A stretch of DNA of 64,000 bases from Streptomyces sp. AC550_RSS872 (GTDB lineage: Bacteria; Actinomycetota; Actinomycetes; Streptomycetales; Streptomycetaceae), in the NCBI RefSeq assembly GCF_019049285.1, contig NZ_JAGMUL010000128.1, forward strand, positions 1-64,000, read 5' to 3'. Below the pieces are notes generated by a model, which was not told the DNA's origin, ran no database searches, and worked only from the letters and a program-made list of their open reading frames with translations. Made by a program: the position numbers and the translations under genes. This document shows positions 1-8,376 of the stretch, in pieces (within the stretch, counting starts at the first letter, position 1; each line of letters opens with the position of its first letter).

Positions 1-71
1 CGTGCGGTGAAGATTCGATACCTCCACCACACACGGGGGCCTTCGCCATGATCAAGCCCGGGCAGTGTTAA
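1..71 (+). CDS. Possible 3' end of an upstream gene
   Basis: From base 3 a frame is open to TAA at 69-71 and would end with residues GAFAMIKPGQC. Nothing else is visible of the gene, so no function can be given. It could equally be non-coding. Confidence 0.22.
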   Translation, partial: CGEDSIPPPHTGAFAMIKPGQC

Positions 72-92
72 CAACGCTCGTGATCAATACAC

Positions 93-1016
93 CTAGGGCG
101 TGTCGTCGAGGTCGGTGAAAAGAAGCTCCCCGTTGATGAAGGCTCCGGCCCGGTAGCCGCCTGCCGCAGCGTTGATGACCTGTTCCGAGAATCCCATCGC
201 GTTGCCGACCGCCCAGACGCCGGGCACCGAGGTCAGTCCCGTCGGGTCGACCGTCGGGTACGAGCCGAAGGGGGTCTCCTGCATTTCGGCGCCGAGCTTC
301 TCCAGCAGGCCGGTCTGCGGCACTGCTCGCGGCGCGACGAACAGCACCTCGCGTGCGTGCTCCGTGCCGTCCGCCAGGCGTACACCCTTGAGCCGGTCGT
401 CCTCGATCGCCAGCCCGGCCACCTCCCCGGGCACCACCTTCACCCCGGCCGCCGCGAGCCTGCGCAGGTCGTCGTCCGAGAGGTCCGACTCGGCCACCTC
501 GTGCAGGAAGAAGGTCACGTCCTTCGACCACTGCGACACCATCAGCGCCTGGTGCACGCTCAGCACAGTCGTCGCGAGCACGCCGAACGCCTGGTCACGG
601 ACCTCCCAGCCGTGGCAGTACGGGCAGTGCAGCACATCCTTGCCGAAGCGTTCGGCGACGCCGGGGACGTTCGGCAGCTCGTCCTCGAGGCCGGTGGCGA
701 CGACCAGTCGCCGGGCGTGCACGTGCCGGCCGTCGGCCAGCGTGACCGTGAAGTCGTCCCCGCGCTCGACGTCCACCACCCGGTCCTGGACCAGCTCCAC
801 GCCGTAACGCGCGATCTCCTCGCGTCCGACGGCCAGGAACTCGGCGGGCGGCATGCCGTCCCGGGACAGATAGCCCTGCATGTGCGCGGCGGGCGCGTTG
901 CGTGGTTCGCCCGCGTCGATCACCAGGGTGCGGCGCCGGGCGCGGCCCAGGACGAGGGCGGCGGACAGGCCCGCCGCGCCGCCTCCGACGACTACGACTT
1001 CGTACTGCTCGGTCAT
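93..1016 (-). CDS. Thioredoxin-reductase-like FAD/NAD(P) disulfide oxidoreductase
   Basis: This 307-residue cytoplasmic flavoprotein belongs to the thioredoxin reductase-like family, which moves electrons from NAD(P)H through FAD to a redox-active cysteine pair. The FAD-binding glycine motif GGGAAG lies at residues 11-16 and the active disulfide motif CPYC at 131-134. A second half with AVGNAMG near the C-terminus is typical of the FAD contact in this family. The start chosen is the ATG at 1014-1016, preceded by a clear GGAGGTGG ribosome site; a longer frame upstream is not supported. It is divergent from the XRE-cupin gene and shares a 78-bp control region with it, so that regulator probably controls it. 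Many Streptomyces carry such proteins without a partner thioredoxin next door, so the substrate is unknown. Confidence 0.9.
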   Translation of the reverse strand: MTEQYEVVVVGGGAAGLSAALVLGRARRRTLVIDAGEPRNAPAAHMQGYLSRDGMPPAEFLAVGREEIARYGVELVQDRVVDVERGDDFTVTLADGRHVHARRLVVATGLEDELPNVPGVAERFGKDVLHCPYCHGWEVRDQAFGVLATTVLSVHQALMVSQWSKDVTFFLHEVAESDLSDDDLRRLAAAGVKVVPGEVAGLAIEDDRLKGVRLADGTEHAREVLFVAPRAVPQTGLLEKLGAEMQETPFGSYPTVDPTGLTSVPGVWAVGNAMGFSEQVINAAAGGYRAGAFINGELLFTDLDDTP

Positions 1017-1058
1017 GGTGACCACCTCCACGTAGACGGTCGCCCTAACGGCGCGGCA

Positions 1059-1087
1059 TTGACAAACATGTTTGCCGAAACTGCAAT
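1059..1087 (+). promoter_or_regulatory. Promoter with palindromic operator between divergent genes
   Basis: TTGACA (1059-1064) and TGCAAT (1082-1087) are separated by 17 bp and form a good -35/-10 pair for the rightward regulator gene. A perfect 12-bp palindrome CAAACATGTTTG (1063-1074) lies between them. The ATG at 1095 is 7 nt after the -10 box, so the transcript is probably leaderless. The palindrome is well placed for autorepression and for control of the leftward reductase gene. This is inferred from sequence only. Confidence 0.6.
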
Positions 1088-1094
1088 AGCGTCC

Positions 1095-1673
1095 ATGAGT
1101 GACGACATGGACGGCGTTCTGGCGGAGGTCGGCCCACGGCTGCGGCGCATCCGGAAGGAGCGGGGTGCCACGCTCGCCGGGCTCTCCGAGGCGACCGGTA
1201 TCTCGGTGAGCACGCTCTCGCGGCTGGAGTCGGGGCTGCGCAAGCCCAGCCTCGAGCTGCTGCTGCCGATCGCGCGGGCGCACGAGGTGGCACTGGACGA
1301 ACTGGTGGCCGCACCCGCGGTGCGCGACCCCCGGGTGAAGGCGGAGCCGATCAGGCGGCACGGGCGCACGTACTGGCCGCTCACCCGGCAGCCCGGCGGG
1401 CTTCAGGCCTTCAAGGTCCTGGTGCCGCCGGAGGAGGTCGAGCCGGAGCCGCGGACCCATGAGGGCTACGAGTGGCTGTACGTGATGTCGGGGCGGCTGA
1501 GGATGGTCCTGGGCGATCACGACGTCGTGCTGACCGCGGGGGAGGCCGCCGAGTTCGACACCCGGGTCCCGCACTGGTTCGGGTCGACGGGGGAGGGGCC
1601 GGTGGAGTTCCTCAGTCTGTTCGGGCCGCAGGGGGAGCGGATGCATGTGCGGGCACGGCCCAAGCGGTCGTGA
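1095..1673 (+). CDS. XRE-family transcriptional regulator with C-terminal cupin
   Basis: A 192-residue two-domain regulator. Residues about 12-66 are a Cro/CI-type helix-turn-helix (LAGLSEATGISVSTLSRLES region); residues about 105-185 form a cupin (HEGYEWLYVMSGRLRMVLGD, then AGEAAEFDTRVPHWF), which in this family senses a small ligand. The ATG at 1095 was preferred because it sits exactly where a leaderless transcript would begin; an in-frame ATG at 1068 would lie inside the promoter. It likely controls the divergent disulfide reductase gene. The ligand is unknown. Confidence 0.88.
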   Translation: MSDDMDGVLAEVGPRLRRIRKERGATLAGLSEATGISVSTLSRLESGLRKPSLELLLPIARAHEVALDELVAAPAVRDPRVKAEPIRRHGRTYWPLTRQPGGLQAFKVLVPPEEVEPEPRTHEGYEWLYVMSGRLRMVLGDHDVVLTAGEAAEFDTRVPHWFGSTGEGPVEFLSLFGPQGERMHVRARPKRS

Positions 1674-1776
1674 CGCACGCGACTGTTCCTGAATGACGGT
1701 TCCCTGATGACAAGCGACCGCTTAGTATGCGTACCGACCCCGGTCAGACGAAGCAGTCCCCCCGTGGAGGCACCGC

Positions 1777-2754
1777 ATGCAGGCATGGCAAGTGCACGAG
1801 AACGGCGAGCCGAGCGAGGTGATGCGGCTCGACGACGTCGAGACGCCCACGCCCGGTGACGGCCAGGTCCTGCTGAAGGTACGTGCCGCGAACATCAACT
1901 TCCCGGACGCGCTGCTGTGCCGGGGTCAGTACCAGGTCAGGCCGCCGCTGCCGTTCACGCCGGGCGTGGAGATCTGCGGCGAGACCGAGGACGGGCGCCG
2001 CGTCCTCGCCAACCCCGCCTTGCCGTACGGCGGCTTCGCCGAGTACGCCGTCGCGGACGCCGCCGCCGTCCTGCCCGCGCCCGACGCCCTGGACGACGCC
2101 GAGGCCGCCGCCCTGCACATCGGCTACCAGACCGGCTGGTTCGGCCTGCACCGCCGGGCCGGTCTGGAAGCCGGCGAGACCCTGCTCGTCCACGCTGCCG
2201 CCGGAGGGGTCGGCAGCGCGGCCGTGCAGCTCGGGAAGGCCGCCGGCGCCACCGTCATCGGTGTCGTCGGCGGCGCCGAGAAGGCGGCCGTAGCCCGGGA
2301 CCTGGGCTGCGACGTCGTCATCGACCGGCGTGGCGAGGACGTCATCGGCGCCGTCAAGGAGGCCACCGGCGGCCGGGGCGCCGACGTCATCTACGACCCC
2401 GTCGGCGGCGAGGCCTACGCCCAGTCGGCCAAGGTCGTCGCCTTCGAGGGCCGGATCGTCGTCGTCGGCTTCGCCAGCGGCTCCATCCCCAGTCCGGCGC
2501 TCAACCACGCCCTGGTGAAGAACTACTCGATCCTCGGCCTGCACTGGGGCCTGTACAACACCAAGAACCCGAAGCTGATCCAGCACTGCCATGAACAGCT
2601 CACCGAGCTGGCCGCGCGGGGCGCCATCAAGCCGCTGGTCAGCGAGCGCGTCCCGCTGAGCGGTGCCGCGGCCGCCGTGCAGCGCGTCGCCGACGGCGTC
2701 ACCACCGGGCGCGTCGCCGTGGTCCCGGGGCTCACCGAAGGAGGAGCGGCATGA
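1777..2754 (+). CDS. NADPH:quinone oxidoreductase (zinc-independent MDR family)
   Basis: A 325-residue medium-chain reductase of the quinone oxidoreductase type. The N-terminal GroES-like domain is followed by a Rossmann domain with AAAGGVGSAAVQLGKAAG, the NADPH-binding loop. The structural and catalytic zinc cysteines of alcohol dehydrogenases are absent, as expected for QOR proteins. GGAGG sits just upstream of the ATG. Its TGA overlaps the ATG of the next acyl-CoA dehydrogenase (ATGA), so it is translated as part of a three-gene operon with two acyl-CoA dehydrogenases and probably reduces an enoyl or quinone intermediate in the same catabolic route. Confidence 0.9.
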   Translation: MQAWQVHENGEPSEVMRLDDVETPTPGDGQVLLKVRAANINFPDALLCRGQYQVRPPLPFTPGVEICGETEDGRRVLANPALPYGGFAEYAVADAAAVLPAPDALDDAEAAALHIGYQTGWFGLHRRAGLEAGETLLVHAAAGGVGSAAVQLGKAAGATVIGVVGGAEKAAVARDLGCDVVIDRRGEDVIGAVKEATGGRGADVIYDPVGGEAYAQSAKVVAFEGRIVVVGFASGSIPSPALNHALVKNYSILGLHWGLYNTKNPKLIQHCHEQLTELAARGAIKPLVSERVPLSGAAAAVQRVADGVTTGRVAVVPGLTEGGAA

Positions 2755-3932
2755 CCGACGCCGCCGAACTGCGCCGCCGCACCGCGGAGTTGCTGGCCGC
2801 CCACCCTCCGGCCACCACCGACCGACTGGACTTCCTGCGCGCCCGCTTCGACGCGGGTCTGGCATGGGTGCACTACCCGGAGGGCCTCGGCGGACTCGGT
2901 GCGCCCCGTTCCCTCCAGGCCGTGGTGGACGCCGAGCTGGAGGCCGCGGGCGCGCCCGACAACGACCCCCGGCGTATCGGGATCGGTCTCGGCATGGCCG
3001 CCCCGACGATCCTCCACTACGGCACCGAGGAGCAGAAGCGGCGCTATCTGCGGCCGCTGTGGACCGGCGAGGAGGTCTGGTGCCAGCTCTTCAGCGAGCC
3101 CGGCGCCGGATCCGACCTGGCCGTGCTGGGCACCCGTGCTGTACGGGAGGGCGACGACTGGGTCGTCAACGGGCAGAAGGTGTGGACGTCCAGCGCCCAC
3201 GTCGCCCGCTGGGCCATCCTCATCGCCCGCACCGACCCGGACGTGCCCAAGCACGCGGGCATCACCTACTTCCTCTGCGACATGGCCGACCCGGGCGTCG
3301 AGGTCCGGCCGCTGCGGCAGATCACCGGTGAGGCCGAGTTCAACGAGGTCTTCCTCACCGACGTCCGCATCCCGGACTCCCGCCGCCTCGGCGAGATCGG
3401 CGACGGCTGGCGGGTCGCGCAGACCACGCTGAACAACGAACGCGTCGCCATCGGCGGCATGCGGCTGCCCCGCGAGGGCGGCATGATCGGCCCGATCTCC
3501 AAGACCTGGCGCGAGCGGCCCGAACTGCGCACCCACGATCTGCATCAGCGGCTGCTGAAGCTGTGGGTCGAGGCCGAGGTCGCCCGGCTCACCGGCGAGC
3601 GGCTGCGCCAGCAGCTCGTCGCCGGCCAGCCCGGCCCCGAGGGCGCCGGCATGAAGCTCGCGTTCGCCCGGCTCAACCAGGAGATCAGCGGCCTGGAGGT
3701 CGAACTGCGCGGCGAGGAGGGCCTGTTGTACGACGACTGGACCATGCGCCGCCCGGAGCTCGTGGACTTCACCGGCCGCGACGCCGGCTACCGCTATCTG
3801 CGCTCCAAGGGCAACAGCATCGAGGGCGGGACCAGCGAGGTCCTGCTGAACATCGTCGCCGAGCGCGTCCTGGGCCTGCCCGCAGAGCCGCGCACCGACA
3901 AGGACGTCGCCTGGAAGGACCTGGCCCGATGA
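2751..3932 (+). CDS. Acyl-CoA dehydrogenase (large partner)
   Basis: A 393-residue FAD-dependent acyl-CoA dehydrogenase. Landmarks are CQLFSEPGAGSDLA in the central beta domain (flavin and substrate contact), WVVNGQKVWTSSAH, and the C-terminal NSIEGGTSEVLLNIVAERVLG. Its start overlaps the upstream stop and its stop overlaps the start of a second, shorter acyl-CoA dehydrogenase. Paired adjacent genes of unequal type often make heteromeric enzymes in actinobacterial lipid or steroid catabolism; that pairing is an inference here. Confidence 0.92.
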   Translation: MTDAAELRRRTAELLAAHPPATTDRLDFLRARFDAGLAWVHYPEGLGGLGAPRSLQAVVDAELEAAGAPDNDPRRIGIGLGMAAPTILHYGTEEQKRRYLRPLWTGEEVWCQLFSEPGAGSDLAVLGTRAVREGDDWVVNGQKVWTSSAHVARWAILIARTDPDVPKHAGITYFLCDMADPGVEVRPLRQITGEAEFNEVFLTDVRIPDSRRLGEIGDGWRVAQTTLNNERVAIGGMRLPREGGMIGPISKTWRERPELRTHDLHQRLLKLWVEAEVARLTGERLRQQLVAGQPGPEGAGMKLAFARLNQEISGLEVELRGEEGLLYDDWTMRRPELVDFTGRDAGYRYLRSKGNSIEGGTSEVLLNIVAERVLGLPAEPRTDKDVAWKDLAR

Positions 3933-5005
3933 CCGACCTGCTGTACTCGGAGGAGGAGGAAGCGCTGCGGGCCGCCGTACGCGACCTGCTCTCCGACCAC
4001 TGCGACGCGCCCGGCGTCATCGCCCGCACCGAGTCGGACACCCCGCACGACCTGGCGGCCTGGAAGGCCCTCGCCGACGGCATGGGCCTGGCCGGGCTGC
4101 TGATCCCGGAGGACAGGGGTGGCCAGGGCGCCACGCACCGCGAAGTCGCCGTCGTGCTGGAGGAGTTGGGGCGCGCTGTCGCTCCGGTGCCGTATCTGAC
4201 CAGCGCCGTCGTGGCCACCGAGGCGCTGCTCGCCTGCGAGACCGACGGGGGCCTGCTCGCCGAGCTGGCGACCGGCCGGCGGATCGGCGCCCTCGCGGTC
4301 GCCCTGAGCGTCGGTCCCGGCGGCGCCTACAAGGCCGTACGTCACGAAGGCGGCTGTCTGCACGGGGAGTTGACCGGCGTCGCGGACGCGGCCGCCGCCG
4401 ATGTGCTGCTTGTCCCCGCGGACGACGGCGGGCTGTACGCGGTGGACGCCGACGCGGTGACCGTCACCCCGCAGGCGTCGCTCGACCTCACCCGGCCCGT
4501 GGCGACGGTCACCCTGGACGGTGCGCCCGGCCGGCTGCTGGGCGACGCCGAACCCGCCGTACGCCGCGCCCTGCGCGCCGGAGCCGGACTGCTCGCCTCC
4601 GAGCAACTCGGGCTCGCGGACTGGACGTTGACCGAGACGGTTCGCTATCTGAAGGACCGCAAGCAGTTCAACCGTCCCGTCGGCGGATTCCAGGCCCTCA
4701 AGCACCGGCTCGCCCAGCTGTGGCTGGAGGTCGTCAACCTGCGCGCGGCCGCGCGTAACGCCGCCGACGCGCTGGCGACCGGCGAGGACGCCGACGTGGC
4801 GGTGGCCGTCGCGCAGTCCTACGCGGCGTCCGTCGCCGTGCACGCCGCCGAGGAGGCCGTGCAGCTGCACGGCGGTATCGGGATGACCTGGGAGCACCCT
4901 GCCCATCTCTACCTGAAGCGGGCCAAAGCCGACTCCCTCGCCTACGGCACGGCGGGCGCCCACCGTGCGGCGCTGGCCGAACTCGTCGACCTCCAGGCTC
5001 CCTGA
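3929..5005 (+). CDS. Acyl-CoA dehydrogenase (short partner)
   Basis: 358 residues of the acyl-CoA dehydrogenase fold, with N-terminal helical domain (EEALRAAVRDLLSDH) and C-terminal KQFNRPVGGFQALKHRLAQ and VQLHGGIGMTWEHPAHLYLKR. The classical SEPGAGSD segment is not evident, which fits the non-catalytic or half-site subunit of two-subunit acyl-CoA dehydrogenases. The start overlaps the previous stop (ATGA). It is the last gene of the operon and is followed by a strong hairpin terminator. Confidence 0.88.
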   Translation: MTDLLYSEEEEALRAAVRDLLSDHCDAPGVIARTESDTPHDLAAWKALADGMGLAGLLIPEDRGGQGATHREVAVVLEELGRAVAPVPYLTSAVVATEALLACETDGGLLAELATGRRIGALAVALSVGPGGAYKAVRHEGGCLHGELTGVADAAAADVLLVPADDGGLYAVDADAVTVTPQASLDLTRPVATVTLDGAPGRLLGDAEPAVRRALRAGAGLLASEQLGLADWTLTETVRYLKDRKQFNRPVGGFQALKHRLAQLWLEVVNLRAAARNAADALATGEDADVAVAVAQSYAASVAVHAAEEAVQLHGGIGMTWEHPAHLYLKRAKADSLAYGTAGAHRAALAELVDLQAP

Positions 5006-5021
5006 CGTACACCTGAGCGAA

Positions 5022-5066
5022 GCACACGGAAAGCCCGCCCCACCTGGGGCGGGCTTTTCGGTGTGC
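5022..5066 (+). terminator. Intrinsic terminator after the acyl-CoA dehydrogenase operon
   Basis: A perfect 12-bp stem (5030-5041 with 5046-5057) closes a 4-nt ACCT loop and ends in a short T run. Outer bases GCACAC/GTGTGC extend the pairing. It lies 17 nt after the stop codon. Confidence 0.85.
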
Positions 5067-5190
5067 GCGCCTCGGCCGAAGTGAACACACGACGGCAGTC
5101 CGGCCAACTCACCGCACAGCTCTGCTGTTCGGGCACTTCGGAATCGCATACTCACAGCGGTTCCCTCCGGCCCTATCAGGGAGGCAGAGC

Positions 5191-6054
5191 ATGGCCCTCA
5201 CCACCCGTCGCAGAGCCCTCACCACCCTCGGCGCCGCCCTCGCGGGCACGGTCGTCCTGCCCGTCGGCCAAGCGCCGGCGGGTGAACGGGGGCACGGCCC
5301 GCGCCCGTTGTGGCGGGCACACGCCCACAACGACTACGAGCACCCGCGTCCCCTCCTCGACGCCCTCGACCACCGCTTCGGCAGCCTCGAAGCCGACATC
5401 TACCTCGTCGGCGACCAGCTCCTCGTCGCCCACGCCCCCGAGGACCTCGACCCCACCCGCACGCTGGAGTCCCTCTACCTCGACCCGCTGGCCGCCCGCG
5501 TGAGGGCCAACCACGGCTCCGTCTACCGGGGACACCGCAGGCCGGTCCAGTTGCTCATCGACATCAAGACCGAGGGTGCGTCGACGTACCTCGAACTCGA
5601 CCGGCATCTGAAGCGCTACAAGCACCTGTTCACGACGTACGCCCACGGCCGGGTGTTCCCGGGCGCGGTCACCGCCGTGATCTCCGGCGACCGTGCGGCC
5701 CGCACGCCGATGGAGGCCCAGAGTGTTCGCCGGGCCTTCTACGACGGTCGCCTCGCCGACCTCGGCAGCTCCGCCCCGACCTCCTTCGTCCCGCTGATCA
5801 GCGACAACTGGATGCTCAACTTCACCTGGCTCGGCGTCGGCGCCTTCCCGGACGCCGAGCGGCGCAAGCTGCGCGGCATCGTCCAGGCGGCGCACTCCCG
5901 AGGGCAGAAGGTGCGCTTCTGGGCCACCCCGGACGTGGCCGGGCCCGCCCGCGACGCCCTCTGGGGCGAACTGGTGGCCGCCGACGTCGACTTCCTCAAC
6001 ACCGACGACCTCGCCGGCCTGGAGGCCTTCCTGGACCCCCGCCGGACGGCCTAG
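5191..6054 (+). CDS. Exported PI-PLC/glycerophosphodiesterase-like protein
   Basis: A 287-residue protein starting with a twin-arginine-type signal (TTRRRALTTLGAALAG, ending near residue 31), so it is probably exported folded. The mature part has AHAHNDYEHPRPLLDAL and RFGSLEADIYL, matching the metal- and phosphate-binding strands of the glycerophosphodiester phosphodiesterase/PI-PLC TIM barrel, then LLIDIKTEG and a final VDFLNTDDLAGL. His44, His46, Asn47 and Asp48 are likely catalytic-site residues. A GGGAGG site precedes the ATG. The substrate is probably a phosphodiester of glycerol or inositol; which one cannot be told. Confidence 0.82.
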   Translation: MALTTRRRALTTLGAALAGTVVLPVGQAPAGERGHGPRPLWRAHAHNDYEHPRPLLDALDHRFGSLEADIYLVGDQLLVAHAPEDLDPTRTLESLYLDPLAARVRANHGSVYRGHRRPVQLLIDIKTEGASTYLELDRHLKRYKHLFTTYAHGRVFPGAVTAVISGDRAARTPMEAQSVRRAFYDGRLADLGSSAPTSFVPLISDNWMLNFTWLGVGAFPDAERRKLRGIVQAAHSRGQKVRFWATPDVAGPARDALWGELVAADVDFLNTDDLAGLEAFLDPRRTA

Positions 6055-6179
6055 GCTCTGGCGGCAGGACACCACACGTTCGGAGTACAGCTCAGCCGCC
6101 CGGACGAACCCCCCGCTACGCCACACTTACGGCCGAACGCCGTGAACCGGGCAAGGCGGCGTGGCGGAGGAGGTTGACG

Positions 6180-6374
6180 ATGGCCATTTCCATCTCTGTG
6201 GTGCTGCTGCTGTTCATCCTTGCGGTGATCTTCGTGCGCAACGGCGGACTGAAGGTCACCCATGCGCTGGTGTGCCTGCTGCTCGGCTTCTACCTGGCCA
6301 GCACGAGCATGGCGCCCACCATCAACAGCGGCCTGACGGCCACGGCGGACATCGTCAGCAGCCTCAGACCGTGA
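6180..6374 (+). CDS. Small two-segment membrane protein
   Basis: A 64-residue protein with one strongly hydrophobic N-terminal segment (SISVVLLLFILAVIFV) and a second (HALVCLLLGFYLASTSMA). GGAGGAGG lies just upstream of the ATG. Similar short proteins ending near STxMAPTI occur widely in Streptomyces, including in mobile elements, but no function is known. It is convergent with the next gene, with 3 nt between stops. Confidence 0.75.
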   Translation: MAISISVVLLLFILAVIFVRNGGLKVTHALVCLLLGFYLASTSMAPTINSGLTATADIVSSLRP

Positions 6375-6377
6375 GAC

Positions 6378-7652
6378 TCAGCCGGTGGAGAAGACCCCGA
6401 TGCCGTTGGGGACAGGGCGTTCCACGCCGTCGGACGGGTGGTTCCGCACGGAGACCGCCGCCGCTCCCGGTGCTCGGGCGACCAGCGTCGACGAACCGCC
6501 GCCGTCCAGGCTGAAGGCGTCGACCGAACCCAACTCCCGCATGACCGAGGCCACTTCCGCGATGGTCAGACCCGTGCGGTACTCGGGTGCGCCGTCCAGC
6601 GCGAGCAGCAGCAGACGCCGGCCGCCGTCCGCGATACCCACGGCCGTGCGCACGGCCGAGGCCCTGTCGTCCAGGCCGGGCAACGGCTGTCCGTCGTCGA
6701 GGACCGGATAGCCACCCAGCGCGAAACGGAACGGGACGCGTGACTTCGCCGCCACCAGCCGGTGCCGTACCGTCACCCTCCCCCAGCCTCCGGCCGGGGG
6801 GACCCCCATCTCGCTTCGCTCGCCCGCGAAGAACTTCCGCAGGTGCTGCGCGCCCGCCTCGCGGCCCACGAGGACGGTCGTGCCCGCGGCGATCGGGCCG
6901 CGTCCGGGAGTGTCCGCGGCCGACACGACCCGGCCGTGGCGGACCGTCACCTCGTAGGTGTCGGTGCTGCACGGGGCCGCCCGGTCGGTGTCCGTGCCGC
7001 AGGTGGCGCGGACCCGGGAGGCATCGCCCCACTGGGCGGTGAACGCCCCGATGGAACCCACCGGCAGCGCGTACTGGTTGAGCCCGCGCAGCGGTAGCGA
7101 GCCCTCCGAGGTGCGGATCGAGCCGGCGAGGCCGAGGCCGTCCATCCGGGCCCGCCGGTCGACGCCCACGCCGAACACGTCCTCGGTGCTCGTGCCGGGC
7201 GGCAGAGCGGGTCCGAACCGCTGGCCGTTCGGCACCGCCGCCTTCAGCGCCCGGCCTCGCGCGACGGCCGGTCCCACGCTCGCGCCGGTCGCCTGGACGC
7301 CCGGGTGCTGGGTCTCGCTGATGTTGAAGAAGTCACCGTTCACGCCCGCGACGGCGCCCTGCGCAATGGCCTGCCGCGAGACGGTGGCCCGTGCCGCCAC
7401 CGCGCCCGGGTGCAGCAGATCGAGGCGCACGCGCGGATCGCGCAGGTCGACGGTGAGGACGTGGGCGTGCGTCGTGCCCTTCGCCGCCGGGATGTCGAAC
7501 TCGTCGTAGGTGACACCGGGCGCGATCGGGGTGCCCTGCGCGGCGCCGGCCGGTGCCGCCCCGACCAGGGCCGCACTGGCCAGCGCGCCGAGTGCCGTGA
7601 GCAGCGTGAGGGCCGCTCTGGCGACCCCGAACCGTTTCTGACGACGCGTCAC
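6378..7652 (-). CDS. Secreted phosphodiester glycosidase family protein
   Basis: 424 residues with a Sec-type signal peptide (cleavage after AGAAQ near residue 39). The mature part carries GVNGDFFNISE and the C-terminal LDGGGSSTLVARAPG, the two hallmark strands of the NAGPA/DUF2233 phosphodiester glycosidase family, which removes GlcNAc from phosphodiester-linked sugars or acts on exopolysaccharide. The GTG at 7650-7652 was chosen because GGGGGAG lies 6 nt upstream; an in-frame TTG at 7679 precedes that ribosome site. Upstream bases 7653-7731 hold no gene. Confidence 0.85.
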   Translation of the reverse strand: MTRRQKRFGVARAALTLLTALGALASAALVGAAPAGAAQGTPIAPGVTYDEFDIPAAKGTTHAHVLTVDLRDPRVRLDLLHPGAVAARATVSRQAIAQGAVAGVNGDFFNISETQHPGVQATGASVGPAVARGRALKAAVPNGQRFGPALPPGTSTEDVFGVGVDRRARMDGLGLAGSIRTSEGSLPLRGLNQYALPVGSIGAFTAQWGDASRVRATCGTDTDRAAPCSTDTYEVTVRHGRVVSAADTPGRGPIAAGTTVLVGREAGAQHLRKFFAGERSEMGVPPAGGWGRVTVRHRLVAAKSRVPFRFALGGYPVLDDGQPLPGLDDRASAVRTAVGIADGGRRLLLLALDGAPEYRTGLTIAEVASVMRELGSVDAFSLDGGGSSTLVARAPGAAAVSVRNHPSDGVERPVPNGIGVFSTG

Positions 7653-7731
7653 GACTGGCTCCCCCTGATGTCTCGTCAAATGTCCCAGGACTCAGGGGAA
7701 GTGCACCAGACGGCGATGACCTGCGGGGTTG

Positions 7732-8091
7732 CTAGGCGCCGACGACGCGAGAACGGGTGAGGAAACGTACCCCCTCGGGTGCCTCCAACGAGAAGCCGCT
7801 GCCCCGGCCCTCGACCACGTCGACGATCAGCCGGGTGTGGCTCCACGCCTCGTACTGACTGCGCGACATCCAGAACGACACCGGCTCCGCCACCCCCTCG
7901 ACCTGGAGTTCCGCCAGCAGCACGTCAGAGCCGCCGGTGCGGAACTCGCCCTCCGGGTAGCACATCGGCGCGCTGCCGTCGCAGCAGCCGCCGGACTGGT
8001 GGAACATCAGCGGTCCGTGCGTCGCGCGCAGACGGCGCAGCAGGTCGGCGGCCGCGGGGGTGAGTTCGACGCGCGGGGTCTCTTCATACAT
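7732..8091 (-). CDS. DUF779 family protein
   Basis: A 119-residue protein matching DUF779: LTPAAADLLRRLRATHGPLMFHQSGGCCDGSAPMCYP with a Cys-Cys pair and a third Cys, possibly metal-binding. In other actinobacteria these genes normally sit beside an aldehyde dehydrogenase; that partner is missing here. The ATG at 8089-8091 matches family length, but its ribosome site is weak, and a GTG at 8131-8133 in the same frame is possible. The upstream 150 bp reads into the decayed front of a P450 gene, so the normal promoter may have been replaced. Confidence 0.8.
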   Translation of the reverse strand: MYEETPRVELTPAAADLLRRLRATHGPLMFHQSGGCCDGSAPMCYPEGEFRTGGSDVLLAELQVEGVAEPVSFWMSRSQYEAWSHTRLIVDVVEGRGSGFSLEAPEGVRFLTRSRVVGA

Positions 8092-8169
8092 GACAGCAAG
8101 GGCAGCACGGGCGACGTTGCGAGAGGGTTGCACCCGCTCGCTCTGATTACTCCGCTCCGTTGCTGGGCG

Positions 8170-8267
8170 CCGACCGCTGCGGCCGACGTCGGGGCGGGCG
8201 CGCAGGTCGGCGTAGCCGCGGACGGGTCCTCGACGAGTTCGGGGGTGAGGTGCAGGGCGTCGGTCAT
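8170..8267 (-). pseudogene. Decayed 5' fragment of a cytochrome P450 gene
   Basis: Reading leftward from an ATG at 8265-8267 gives MTDALHLTPELVEDPSA, the usual opening of a soluble bacterial P450. Shifting frame by one base then gives YADLRARPDVGRS, the expected continuation (A-x-Y-A-x-LR). The rest of the P450 is absent and the shifted frame runs on into the DUF779 frame. This is a short match judged by eye, so it is offered as a relic only. Confidence 0.45.
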
Positions 8268-8376
8268 GGTGGCGGCCTTTCCGCTGGTGGGAGACGCCTC
8301 GCAGCGTGCGGGGAGCCGGCTTCCGCTCGGTTTCACCGCGGTTTCAACGGCGCCGACGAGGCGCTCCCACCGATGG

